Assembly (NCBI GenBank): GCA_002314265.1
Contig: DCEW01000039.1
Span: 1-13,693 of the forward strand
Direction of reading: 5' to 3'
Length of the DNA: 13,693 nucleotides
Source: Flavobacteriales bacterium UBA1820
Lineage (GTDB): Bacteria > Bacteroidota > Bacteroidia > Flavobacteriales > UBA1820
Position numbers and translations under genes: made by a program. Under the pieces are notes generated by a model. That model had not been told where the DNA came from. It ran no database searches and saw nothing but the letters and a program-made list of their open reading frames with translations. This document shows, one piece after another, positions 7,109 to 13,666 of the stretch; positions within the stretch are counted from its first letter, which is position 1, and each line of letters starts with the position of its first letter.

Positions 7109-7705
7109 TTATTTGATCCGGTAGGCAGAGGCTTCGGCGTGATAGAACGAGAGGTAGTCCTTGCCCTGCTGCTGCTTGCGCTGAGCGATCTTCTGGCGGT
7201 AGTTTTCGATGCGCGTCCGGGCGGTAGCGGTGGCGGATTCGCCCCGTGCCTGTTGTTCGACGCTGCATCCCTGGGTTGCATGCTCCTGGGCGGAAGATTG
7301 GGCGGCGGCCTCGAGCTGCTGTTCCCATTGGCGCAGGTAAGCCTCGTCGATGCGATCCTCGACGATCACGCCTTCGACCGCCACGATACTATTGACCGTT
7401 TCCTTGGGGAAGGACCCAAGCTGCTTGGAGGCTTCCACACGCAGCATCTGCGTATCGTCCGAGCCCATCAGGAAGATTTTCTGCCCGCCGTGTTCACAGA
7501 TGTGGGTGCAGACTCCTTCCAGGATGACAGCCTGTCCCACCAGCGAATCCGCCCGGGAAAGGACCTCGTCGATGGTGAGCGTATCGCCGGAAGTGGTCAT
7601 CGAAACGGGTTCCGAGGCCGGCTGTGAAGAGTTTTTGCAGGAGGCTGCTGCGAGCAGCATAAACGCCGCGAAAGACCACACGGCGATCTGTTTGAGGGTT
7701 TTCAT
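7109..7705 (-). CDS. OB-fold-like lipoprotein with Cys/His cluster
   Basis: A 198-residue lipoprotein with the lipobox LLAAASC (C23), so it is anchored after signal peptidase II processing. A beta-rich domain (about 55-118: LVGQAVILEGVCTHIC, KIFLMG, MLRVEA, SIVAVEGVIV) has the pattern of an OB-fold (tRNA_anti-like or DUF4920-like). Inside it C66, H68, C70 and H72 fall within seven residues, a plausible metal or redox site; a further Cys is C147. The C-terminal region (about 120-185) is polar, Gln/Ala/Arg-rich and probably a long helix or coiled coil. It has its own promoter (7769-7739) and lies upstream of the PepSY gene. I infer a periplasmic or membrane-attached partner in metal or haem handling; this rests on context and the Cys/His cluster. 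Confidence 0.7.
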   Translation of the reverse strand: MKTLKQIAVWSFAAFMLLAAASCKNSSQPASEPVSMTTSGDTLTIDEVLSRADSLVGQAVILEGVCTHICEHGGQKIFLMGSDDTQMLRVEASKQLGSFPKETVNSIVAVEGVIVEDRIDEAYLRQWEQQLEAAAQSSAQEHATQGCSVEQQARGESATATARTRIENYRQKIAQRKQQQGKDYLSFYHAEASAYRIK

Positions 7706-7738
7706 GGGAGTGTTCCAGTTTTTTTTCGATTACGTGGG

Positions 7739-7769
7739 CAAAAGTAGCCTGCCCTCTCCCGGAGAGCAA
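7739..7769 (-). promoter_or_regulatory. promoter of the OB-fold lipoprotein / PepSY operon
   Basis: On the minus strand TTG (7769-7767), 20 bases, then TACTTTTG (7746-7739) matches the Bacteroidota -33/-7 arrangement well. The predicted leader is about 30 bases and contains a run of eight A before the ATG at 7705. Confidence 0.58.
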
Positions 7770-7784
7770 TCCCCAATACCGGCT

Positions 7785-7829
7785 AAAAGCCGATCGGCCC
7801 GTACCAACAAGTTGGTACGGGCCGATCGG
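7785..7829 (-). terminator. probable terminator after the beta-propeller gene
   Basis: A perfect 19-bp inverted repeat (7790-7808 with 7811-7829, only AA between the arms) lies 54 bases after the beta-propeller stop. On the minus strand it is followed by CTTTTAGC, giving a short T run (7788-7785). It is very stable, but the T tract is short. Confidence 0.55.
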
Positions 7830-7883
7830 TAGTGCGGGAGGGGAAACGCCCCCGTTCCCGTTGTTTTCTTTTTCCCGAAGAGA

Positions 7884-9230
7884 TCAGTTGAACAGAACCA
7901 TGGTGGGGAAAAGGTACTCCTGATACTCCAAACGCGATTTCTCGGCGCCGGTCTTTCCGTCGAATACCACCAGTTTGTTCTGGTCGTCTCCCCAGCTAAC
8001 TCCCACAAAGGTGGCTACCAAGTCGCCGCTCACGGGATCGACCCGGAAACCGCCACCGTAGAGGTAATCGTTCGCACCCCCCGAAGCAAACGGCTGGGCG
8101 AGCGACGAAGCGTCGCCGATCTGATAACGGTAGATATTCTGTACGGCATAGTTGTCTCCTGCGCTGGCAAAGTACAAGACGTTTTCCGTGGCGGAAGCAT
8201 CGAACATGGCCGGCTTCCACGCCCACTGATCGGAATATACCTCAAGACCGTCGGGAAGGTCGGTCTTGGTGACGGCCAGGGTCTTGGGATTGATGCAGTA
8301 GAGCGAAGGACCGTCCGAAGCCCAGATGTTTCCGTCCTTGGACTGTACGAAACCGATGTGCGCCGGGCAGAGCACCTCGCTGCGCACCAGCGAACGATCG
8401 GCTTTGGAGTACACATACACGCCGTCCTTGACATTGATGACAAAGATGTAGTCACCCGCCGTGATCGCACCCCCGCACTGGGCCGACATACCGGTAGAGC
8501 CTACGCCCCGCGAACCCTCCAGGTAAGATACCGACTTGAACGTGTTGAGATCGACCACGTAAGCCCCGTTGGAAGTCGTGTACACCCCGTAGTTTTCGTC
8601 GATACCGGCAAAGGAACGCCCATCGGCATCCGAACCGGCTACTGCAGCGGAATACTCCCCGCCATCGACAAAATCGGTAGCCGAGGCCTTGACCAGAGTG
8701 CGGTCCTGTTTGGAGACAAAGTAATAGTTCCCGTTCCATTTCGTACCGAATTCGGTCGTATTGCCCAGTTCTTTTCCCGGGTTGGCCGTCTGATAGACGT
8801 GCGGAGTACGGGTGGATGCGTCGGCAAAATAATCGACCGAACCCATCGTCCGACCGAACGAGCCTTCGTTGATGACGAAAAATCCGCCCTTATACAGCAC
8901 TACGCTTACGGTAAATTCACGCGAATCGGTACCGGAAACATTCGTGGCGGTAAATTTCAGGATGTACTCCCCGGTCTGCTTGGGAGCAAAGGTGTACGCC
9001 AACTCGGTGGATACTTCCTGCCCGTCGAGCGTCCACTGGTATTCGGTCTGCTCGGTAGGGGTTACCGATGCGGTGAAAGTGATGCTTTCCCCGACAGCCA
9101 TCGAAAGGTTGTCTTCGGCATTTTCGATCCCGGCGATGGCTGGGATATCCGGATCGTCCTCCTTCGAACAGGACATAAATCCTACTGCCAAAGCGGCAGC
9201 GAGGATCATGGTGTAAAAAAATCTTTTCAT
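7884..9230 (-). CDS. surface beta-propeller lipoprotein (DUF5074/YncE-like) with N-terminal PKD/Ig domain
   Basis: 448 residues from the ATG at 9230. The upstream ATG at 9269 lies within the predicted promoter box and would bury the signal peptide. The lipobox is GFMSC (C21), followed by SKEDDPD, an acidic linker of the kind linked to surface export of Bacteroidota lipoproteins. Residues about 40-112 form a PKD/Ig-like domain (AVGESITFTASV, YQWTLDG, GEYILKFTATN). GGFFVINEGSFG (about 115) opens a repeat-rich beta-propeller reaching the C-terminus, with blades such as GVYVYSKADRSLV, SLYCINPKTLAV and DLVATFVGVSWGDDQNKLVVFDG. Similar propellers capture cobalamin (BtuG) or ferric siderophores (XusB) at the cell surface and hand them to TonB receptors. 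No receptor gene lies here, so the ligand is unknown. Downstream metal-type genes suggest related uptake. Confidence 0.75.
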   Translation of the reverse strand: MKRFFYTMILAAALAVGFMSCSKEDDPDIPAIAGIENAEDNLSMAVGESITFTASVTPTEQTEYQWTLDGQEVSTELAYTFAPKQTGEYILKFTATNVSGTDSREFTVSVVLYKGGFFVINEGSFGRTMGSVDYFADASTRTPHVYQTANPGKELGNTTEFGTKWNGNYYFVSKQDRTLVKASATDFVDGGEYSAAVAGSDADGRSFAGIDENYGVYTTSNGAYVVDLNTFKSVSYLEGSRGVGSTGMSAQCGGAITAGDYIFVINVKDGVYVYSKADRSLVRSEVLCPAHIGFVQSKDGNIWASDGPSLYCINPKTLAVTKTDLPDGLEVYSDQWAWKPAMFDASATENVLYFASAGDNYAVQNIYRYQIGDASSLAQPFASGGANDYLYGGGFRVDPVSGDLVATFVGVSWGDDQNKLVVFDGKTGAEKSRLEYQEYLFPTMVLFN

Positions 9231-9266
9231 TCGTTTGTGATTTTTACTATGGATTTTGAGTTGCCG

Positions 9267-9274
9267 CAAATTTA
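9267..9274 (-). promoter_or_regulatory. -7 box of the beta-propeller gene
   Basis: TAAATTTG on the minus strand fits TAnnTTTG. A TTTTG lies about 24 bases upstream (near 9302-9298), slightly beyond ideal spacing. The predicted leader is about 30 bases to the ATG at 9230. Confidence 0.45.
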
Positions 9275-9330
9275 CTCATTTTTCTTTTTCCCTATCTGCA
9301 AAACGCAGAATATCCAACGGGCTTTTTCCC

Positions 9331-9338
9331 TACCTTTG
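9331..9338 (+). promoter_or_regulatory. -7 box of the aldehyde dehydrogenase gene
   Basis: TACCTTTG fits TAnnTTTG and would give a leader of about 85 bases. No good -33 TTG is seen. It is divergent from the beta-propeller promoter about 57 bases away. Confidence 0.4.
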
Positions 9339-9428
9339 AACACGAGGGGACCCTCCCGGCTTTTTCCCGCCGCGGACAAATCCGCCTTCGATGTGCCTGT
9401 TACAAACAAACCCAAATCGTCCTGTACC

Positions 9429-10808
9429 ATGATCGACCCGGAAAAATACGCCGCTCTGCACCAAAAGCAACGAACGTTTTTCGACAAACACCTCACTCGC
9501 GAGATCCCTTATCGCCTTTCCGCGTTACGCCGCTTGCGCGAAAGCATTGAAAAACACGAAGCAGACCTCACCCGAGCCTTGCAGGCCGACCTGGGAAAAG
9601 CTCCGTTCGAGAGTTATACCTCGGAGATAGGCCTGGTGTTGAAGGAGATCGGCTACCTCCAACGACATCTCGCACGGTGGGCCACCGACCGCCGTCGTGC
9701 AACTCCTCTGCTGCTGTTGGGTTCGCGCAGCCGCCTCCACTACGAACCGCGCGGAACGGTGCTGATCATCGCTCCATGGAATTACCCGTTCAATCTCTCC
9801 CTGATGCCTCTGGTGGGAGCCATTGCAGCGGGAAATTGCGCCGTAGTAAAACCTTCGGGCGAAGCCCCGCACACTGCCGCCTGCCTGCAGCAACTGATCG
9901 GGGAATGCTTCGAAGAGTCCTACATCGCGGTAACGGAACCCGACCTGGAGGTAACCGACGCCCTGTTGTCGCTTCCCTGGGACTACATATTCTACACCGG
10001 TAGCCAAAGTTACGGCCGTCACGTAATGGAAGCGGCCAGCCGACACCTTACTCCCCTTACACTCGAACTGGGCGGGAAAAGCCCTTGCATCGTCGACAAC
10101 GACGCCGACTTGCGCGTGGCCGCCCAACGCATCGTGTGGGGCAAGTTGCTCAATGCCGGACAAACCTGCGTGGCACCCGACACCCTTTTTGTACACAAGG
10201 AGGTAAAAAACTCCCTGGTGGAAGCACTCATAAAGGAGATCAAAACACAATACGGACCCGATCCCCGTCGCAGCCCCGACTATCCGCACATCGTCAATCC
10301 CCGCCATTTCGATCGGCTCGCCGCTCTTTTGCCGTACGGCGACATACTGCACGGGGGCTCTACGGACCGCGACCGGTTGTATATCGAACCCACTTTGATA
10401 GAAAACGCCCCAAGCGACTCGCCCCTGATGACCGACGAGATTTTCGGTCCCATCCTCCCCATCGTGCCTTTTGAGCGGATCGACCTCTGCCTCGAATACA
10501 TCCGGAAACGCCCCACGCCATTGGCGCTCTATTACTTTACCTCGAGCCGAAAACGGGCTCGCCACGTGGTAAACCATACGGCATCGGGCGGAGTATGCAT
10601 CAACGACACCGTCATACACGTGGTCAACTCTCATCTCCCCTTCGGAGGAGTGGGACAAAGCGGGATGGGTGCCTACCACGGACGGTACAGTTTCGAATTG
10701 TTCAGCCACGCCAAACCCGTAATGAGTTCCCCTGCCCATCTGCTTCCCAATCTGAAATGCGCCCCTTACGGCGATCGCCTGCGGTGGATCAAATGGCTTT
10801 TCCGGTAG
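9429..10808 (+). CDS. class-3-type NAD(P)+ aldehyde dehydrogenase
   Basis: 459 residues from the first ATG after the promoter; the longer open frame upstream is only the antisense of the beta-propeller gene. Hallmarks: APWNYP with N118, cofactor lysine K141 in VKPSGEAP, FTGS-like FYTGSQSYG (188-196), general base E213 in LELGGKSP, catalytic C247 in AGQTCVAPD, EIFGP (337-341), and LPFGGVGQSGMGAYHG (403-418). Length and these motifs match the class-3/coniferyl/fatty aldehyde group (ALDH3, YwdH-like), which oxidises medium- to long-chain or aromatic aldehydes to acids. The C-terminus LRWIKWLFR is hydrophobic and basic and could touch the membrane, as in fatty aldehyde dehydrogenases. It appears to be monocistronic with its own promoter and a downstream hairpin. 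The physiological aldehyde is unknown. Confidence 0.88.
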   Translation: MIDPEKYAALHQKQRTFFDKHLTREIPYRLSALRRLRESIEKHEADLTRALQADLGKAPFESYTSEIGLVLKEIGYLQRHLARWATDRRRATPLLLLGSRSRLHYEPRGTVLIIAPWNYPFNLSLMPLVGAIAAGNCAVVKPSGEAPHTAACLQQLIGECFEESYIAVTEPDLEVTDALLSLPWDYIFYTGSQSYGRHVMEAASRHLTPLTLELGGKSPCIVDNDADLRVAAQRIVWGKLLNAGQTCVAPDTLFVHKEVKNSLVEALIKEIKTQYGPDPRRSPDYPHIVNPRHFDRLAALLPYGDILHGGSTDRDRLYIEPTLIENAPSDSPLMTDEIFGPILPIVPFERIDLCLEYIRKRPTPLALYYFTSSRKRARHVVNHTASGGVCINDTVIHVVNSHLPFGGVGQSGMGAYHGRYSFELFSHAKPVMSSPAHLLPNLKCAPYGDRLRWIKWLFR

Positions 10809-10831
10809 GCTACAGATCCGCGCGGGAAATT

Positions 10832-10935
10832 CCGAGGGGGAAAAACTTCGTCTTTCCCTCTCCGCTGCACCCGGCTTTCCCTCTCTTTTCATAAGACAGG
10901 AGGCGCCTCGGCAAACCCGAGGGGGAAAAACTTCG
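10832..10935 (+). repeat. 19-nt direct repeat in two intergenic hairpins
   Basis: CCGAGGGGGAAAAACTTCG occurs exactly at 10832-10850 and 10917-10935, 85 bases apart. The second copy is the left arm and loop of the hairpin at 10911-10954. The first is followed by TCTTTCCCTC, which can pair imperfectly with GAGGGGGAAA, so it looks like a degraded copy of the same hairpin. Confidence 0.75.
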
Positions 10936-10954
10936 GTTTCCCCCTCGGGTTTGC
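10911..10954 (+). terminator. strong hairpin after the aldehyde dehydrogenase gene
   Basis: A perfect 18-bp inverted repeat (10911-10928 with 10937-10954). The apex reads CTTCGG, so the RNA could be capped by a very stable C(UUCG)G tetraloop with two A bulged. Only interrupted T follows (CTCTTGGCTTT), so termination is likely but not textbook. It overlaps the promoter region of the next gene. Confidence 0.5.
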
Positions 10955-10967
10955 TCTTGGCTTTGCG

Positions 10968-10975
10968 TATCTTTG
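10968..10975 (+). promoter_or_regulatory. -7 box of the aminotransferase gene
   Basis: TATCTTTG is an exact TAnnTTTG match, 25 bases before the ATG at 11001. The only upstream TTTG (10950-10953) is 14 bases away, shorter than usual, and lies in the preceding hairpin arm. Confidence 0.5.
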
Positions 10976-11000
10976 CACCAGCGAAAACAGCGAGAAGAAT

Positions 11001-12200
11001 ATGGACAGACTCGAACAATTCAAACGATACCAGGCTCAAACTACCCCCTATCCGCTGGGACTGGACATCGACCGGGCGGAAGGTTCGTGGATATACGACA
11101 AATCCGGCCGGGCTTACCTCGATCTGGAAGCCGGCGTATCGGCCAACGTCATCGGCCATTCCAATCCCCGGGTGATCCGTGCCATCAAGGATCAGGTAGA
11201 CCGCTACATGCACGTGATGGTTTACGGGGAATTCATCCAGGATGCGCCGCTGGAATACGCCCGAATGCTCACCGAACTGCTGGAACCGGGGCTGGACTGC
11301 CTCTACATGGTCAATTCCGGAACGGAAGCCATCGAAGCGAGCATCAAACTGGCCAAACGCGTTACGGGACGCACGGAAATGATCGGGGCCCGGTGGGCCT
11401 ATCACGGCAATACGCAAGGGTCGCTCAGCATGCTCGGCGTGGAGGAGCAGAAACGCGCATTCCGTCCCTTGATCCCCGATGTCCGTTTTCTGGAATTCAA
11501 CAACTTCGACGACATCGAGATGATCACCGAGCGTACGGCAGGCGTTCTGCTGGAGTCCATCCAGGGCGGAGCGGGCTTTGTCGTACCGAAAGACGGCTGG
11601 CTGAAAGCCGTACGGGAGCGCTGCACCCAGACCGGTACCCAACTGATCATCGACGAGATCCAACCGGGATTTGGCCGCACCGGGCGTTTGTTCGGCTACC
11701 AGAATTTCGACATCGTGCCGGATATCCTGGCCATCGGCAAGGCGATGGGCGGAGGGCTTCCGGTGGGAGGATTCGTTTCCTCGCTCGAAAAGATGCAGAT
11801 GCTGCTCGACCATCCTAAGATGGGGCACGTAACAACCTTCGGGGGCAATCCGGTCATCGCGGCCTCATGCCTGGAGACACTCCGTATCCTCACCGAAGGC
11901 GACATCATCCCCCGCACTTTGGAAAAAGAAAAACTGTTCCGCTCGCTGCTGGTACATCCGGCCATCCAGGAGATCCGGGGCATGGGGCTGATGCTGGCTC
12001 CGATGTTCGAGCGGGACGATGTGGCTCCGAAACTGGTAACCCGTCTGCTGAACAAAGGCGTGATCACCTTCCTGCTGCTGTACGAGCACCGGGCCTTGCG
12101 TCTGTCCCCGCCGCTGACCATCTCGGAGGACGAGATCGCTTTCGGCTGCAAGAAAATCCTGGAAACCTTGGACGAAATGCAGTCCGAAGGAGAATTGTGA
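11001..12200 (+). CDS. class-III (ornithine/acetylornithine-like) PLP aminotransferase
   Basis: A 399-residue fold-type-I, subgroup-III aminotransferase. Features: GSWIYDKSGRAYLDLEAGV (28-46), PLP-phosphate loop NSGTEA (105-110), AYHGNTQG (133-140, aromatic stacking on PLP), the E185-containing ESIQGG (185-190), PLP-nitrogen aspartate D218 in LIIDEIQPGFGRTG, Schiff-base lysine K247 in AIGKAMGGGLPVGGF, and HVTTFGGNP (276-284), which contacts the phosphate across the dimer. The group moves an omega- or alpha-amino group from compounds such as acetylornithine, 4-aminobutyrate, lysine or putrescine to 2-oxoglutarate. Bacteroidota members are usually annotated only as aspartate aminotransferase family proteins, and no arginine-pathway gene lies nearby to settle the substrate. 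It is expressed alone: its own -7 box is upstream and a strong terminator follows 3 bases after the stop. Confidence 0.85.
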   Translation: MDRLEQFKRYQAQTTPYPLGLDIDRAEGSWIYDKSGRAYLDLEAGVSANVIGHSNPRVIRAIKDQVDRYMHVMVYGEFIQDAPLEYARMLTELLEPGLDCLYMVNSGTEAIEASIKLAKRVTGRTEMIGARWAYHGNTQGSLSMLGVEEQKRAFRPLIPDVRFLEFNNFDDIEMITERTAGVLLESIQGGAGFVVPKDGWLKAVRERCTQTGTQLIIDEIQPGFGRTGRLFGYQNFDIVPDILAIGKAMGGGLPVGGFVSSLEKMQMLLDHPKMGHVTTFGGNPVIAASCLETLRILTEGDIIPRTLEKEKLFRSLLVHPAIQEIRGMGLMLAPMFERDDVAPKLVTRLLNKGVITFLLLYEHRALRLSPPLTISEDEIAFGCKKILETLDEMQSEGEL

Positions 12201-12203
12201 GTT

Positions 12204-12242
12204 AAAAAAGCCTTAAAACAATCGCTGTTTTAAGGCTTTTTT
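12204..12242 (+). terminator. terminator of the aminotransferase gene
   Basis: A perfect 17-bp inverted repeat (12204-12220 with 12226-12242, 5-base loop). The arm begins AAAAAAGCC and the other ends GGC plus six T, so it could work in both directions. Confidence 0.88.
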
Positions 12243-12348
12243 CAGAAGAACAATTTATCAAAAAGGCTTCCACACAACAATATACGCAATAATCCGTTTT
12301 GCCTTAAAAAATATCTCATTTAACATACATCTAACAAAATATATTTTA

Positions 12349-12356
12349 TATCTTTG
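12349..12356 (+). promoter_or_regulatory. -7 box of the small lipoprotein gene
   Basis: TATCTTTG in very AT-rich DNA is an exact TAnnTTTG match. The expected leader is about 78 bases and contains a dyad, CAAAAGG (12363-12369) with CCTTTTG (12379-12385). No clear -33 TTG is seen. Confidence 0.5.
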
Positions 12357-12439
12357 TCGGGTCAAAAGGAACAAGAGGCCTTTTGAACGAAAATCGTTTG
12401 AATATCAGGTATTATAAACAATTTTAAGTCGTTAGCAAA

Positions 12440-12625
12440 ATGAAAAAAGTTGTAGTTCTTATGTCGTTTGCAGTAGTAGCCCTGTTCGCTGCCTGCAAAT
12501 CTTCCGAAGCAGAGGCTCCTGTAGAGGTTGAGGCTACGGTTGAAGAGGCTGTCGTTGTTGATTCTGCAGCAGTTGATTCCGCTGCCGTTGACACGGTTGC
12601 CGTTGACACCGCCGCTGCTGAATAA
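12440..12625 (+). CDS. small lipoprotein with VD(S/T)xA tandem repeats
   Basis: A 61-residue protein: MKKVVVLMSFAVVALFAAC with lipobox LFAAC (C19), leaving a mature chain of only 43 residues. Residues 22-39 are Glu/Val/Ala-rich, and residues 40-59 are four pentapeptides VDSAA, VDSAA, VDTVA, VDTAA, then AE. The mature protein has one lysine next to the lipid cysteine, many Asp/Glu, and no aromatic residue, so it is probably extended and acidic. It has its own promoter, a leader of about 78 bases and a strong terminator, like a well-expressed small envelope lipoprotein. An AT-rich upstream region and consistent signal-peptide design support a real gene. I do not recognise a family and assign no function. 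Confidence 0.75.
   Translation: MKKVVVLMSFAVVALFAACKSSEAEAPVEVEATVEEAVVVDSAAVDSAAVDTVAVDTAAAE
12557..12616 (+). repeat. four in-frame 15-bp repeats in the small lipoprotein gene
   Basis: Four 15-base units each begin GTTGA(T/C) and encode VD(S/T)xA. The third codon positions of the later codons differ between units, so the repeat is kept better in protein than in DNA. Confidence 0.8.
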
Positions 12626-12662
12626 GCAAGGAGAACAGGATCCCGGAAAGGGATCTGAAGGA

Positions 12663-12698
12663 AAAAATATTGCCGGCCTTTAGGCCGGCAATATTTTT
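12663..12698 (+). terminator. terminator of the small lipoprotein gene
   Basis: A perfect 16-bp inverted repeat (12663-12678 with 12683-12698, loop TTTA) with a GCCGGCC core and five T at the end, continuing CTTTTTC. It lies 36 bases before the next start codon. Confidence 0.9.
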
Positions 12699-12733
12699 CT
12701 TTTTCGGATACGACTCATTTCCCTCTATCGATC

Positions 12734-13666
12734 ATGAAACCTGAAAAAAAACAAACGGAAAATTCCCGCGAACGGAAAATATACCGGGTAACCCTCGTTG
12801 GCAGCGCGGTAAACCTGCTACTGGTCATCTTCAAATTCGCAGCCGGTATCCTGGGACACAGCGCCGCCATGATTGCCGATGCCGTCCACTCGCTCTCGGA
12901 CTTTGCCACCGACATCGTCGTACTGGCCTTTGTGCGCGTCTCGGGCAAACCTCGGGACGACGACCACGACTACGGACACGGAAAATACGAAACCCTCGCC
13001 ACGGCCATCATCGGTATCGTGCTGCTGCTGGTGGGGGTCGGGATCTTTTACAACGGGTGCCTTTCGATCGTCCACTTTCTCCAAGGCGAGCCGCTCAAAC
13101 GGCCGGATCGCCTGGCACTCATAGCTGCTCTGATCTCGATCGTGGTCAAAGAAGCGCTTTATCGTTATACGGTAGCCGAAGGGCGCAAACTCGATTCGCA
13201 AGCCGTCATGGCCAATGCCTGGCACCACCGCAGCGACGCCCTCTCCTCGATCGGAGCGGCCGTGGGCATCGGCGGGGCTGTCCTACTGGGGGAACGATGG
13301 GCCATTCTCGACCCCTTGGCGGCCATCCTGGTGAGCTACTTCATCGTCCGGGTAGCGATCAAACTATCGCTGCCCAGTATCGGGGAACTGCTGGAAAAAT
13401 CCCTGCCGGAGGAAACGGAAAAGGAAATCGAAAGCATCGTCCTGGGATTCGATGGCGTGTCCGACCTGCACAACCTGCGCACCCGCAAGATAGGCAATTA
13501 CTTCGCCATCGAGATGCACATCCGGATGGACGGCAAACTCTCTCTGGAACATACGCACCACACCACAACCGAGATCGAACATGCGCTTAAAAACCGCTTC
13601 GGTGCGCAAACATTTGTCAACATCCATGTGGAGCCGTTGAAAGGTATCTGCTGCAAGCAGGCTTAG
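12734..13666 (+). CDS. cation diffusion facilitator, probable zinc exporter
   Basis: A 310-residue CDF-family antiporter with six predicted membrane helices (about 20-40, 45-67, 89-117, 127-145, 172-186, 191-209) and a cytoplasmic C-terminal domain (about 213-302). The transport site is H52 and D56 (HSLSD, second helix) with H164 and D168 (HHRSD, fifth helix region). The HxxxD/HxxxD pattern is typical of zinc-selective members, whereas DxxxD in the first position marks broader iron/zinc members. The signature DYGHGKYETLA (79-89) follows the second helix. Members export Zn2+ in exchange for protons. The C-terminal domain is His-rich (HTHH at 273-276, H261, H283, H298) and ends with a CC pair (306-307), possible regulatory metal ligands. 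Only 35 bases separate it from the previous terminator, so its promoter is unclear. Confidence 0.88.
   Translation: MKPEKKQTENSRERKIYRVTLVGSAVNLLLVIFKFAAGILGHSAAMIADAVHSLSDFATDIVVLAFVRVSGKPRDDDHDYGHGKYETLATAIIGIVLLLVGVGIFYNGCLSIVHFLQGEPLKRPDRLALIAALISIVVKEALYRYTVAEGRKLDSQAVMANAWHHRSDALSSIGAAVGIGGAVLLGERWAILDPLAAILVSYFIVRVAIKLSLPSIGELLEKSLPEETEKEIESIVLGFDGVSDLHNLRTRKIGNYFAIEMHIRMDGKLSLEHTHHTTTEIEHALKNRFGAQTFVNIHVEPLKGICCKQA

Noticed and set aside
5686..7116. 476-codon open frame on the plus strand
   Set aside because: It is antisense to the MFS and PepSY genes and crosses a strong terminator. It is rich in Arg, Gln, His and Pro with no domain.
8358..9428. N-terminal extension of the aldehyde dehydrogenase to 816 codons
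   Set aside because: The extension is antisense to the beta-propeller gene. The promoter box at 9331 and the ATG at 9429 give the normal family length.
9525..11828. 767-codon open frame on the minus strand
   Set aside because: It runs antisense through both the aldehyde dehydrogenase and the aminotransferase, which have intact catalytic motifs. Its composition is that of a shadow frame in GC-rich DNA and it matches no recognised family.
12424..12609. Ser/Thr/Ala-rich 61-codon frame on the minus strand
   Set aside because: It is the mirror of the repeat-rich lipoprotein gene; the plus-strand protein has a proper lipobox, promoter and terminator.
12557..12616. Short CRISPR-like tandem repeat
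   Set aside because: The units are contiguous 15-mers without spacers and lie in frame inside a lipoprotein gene.
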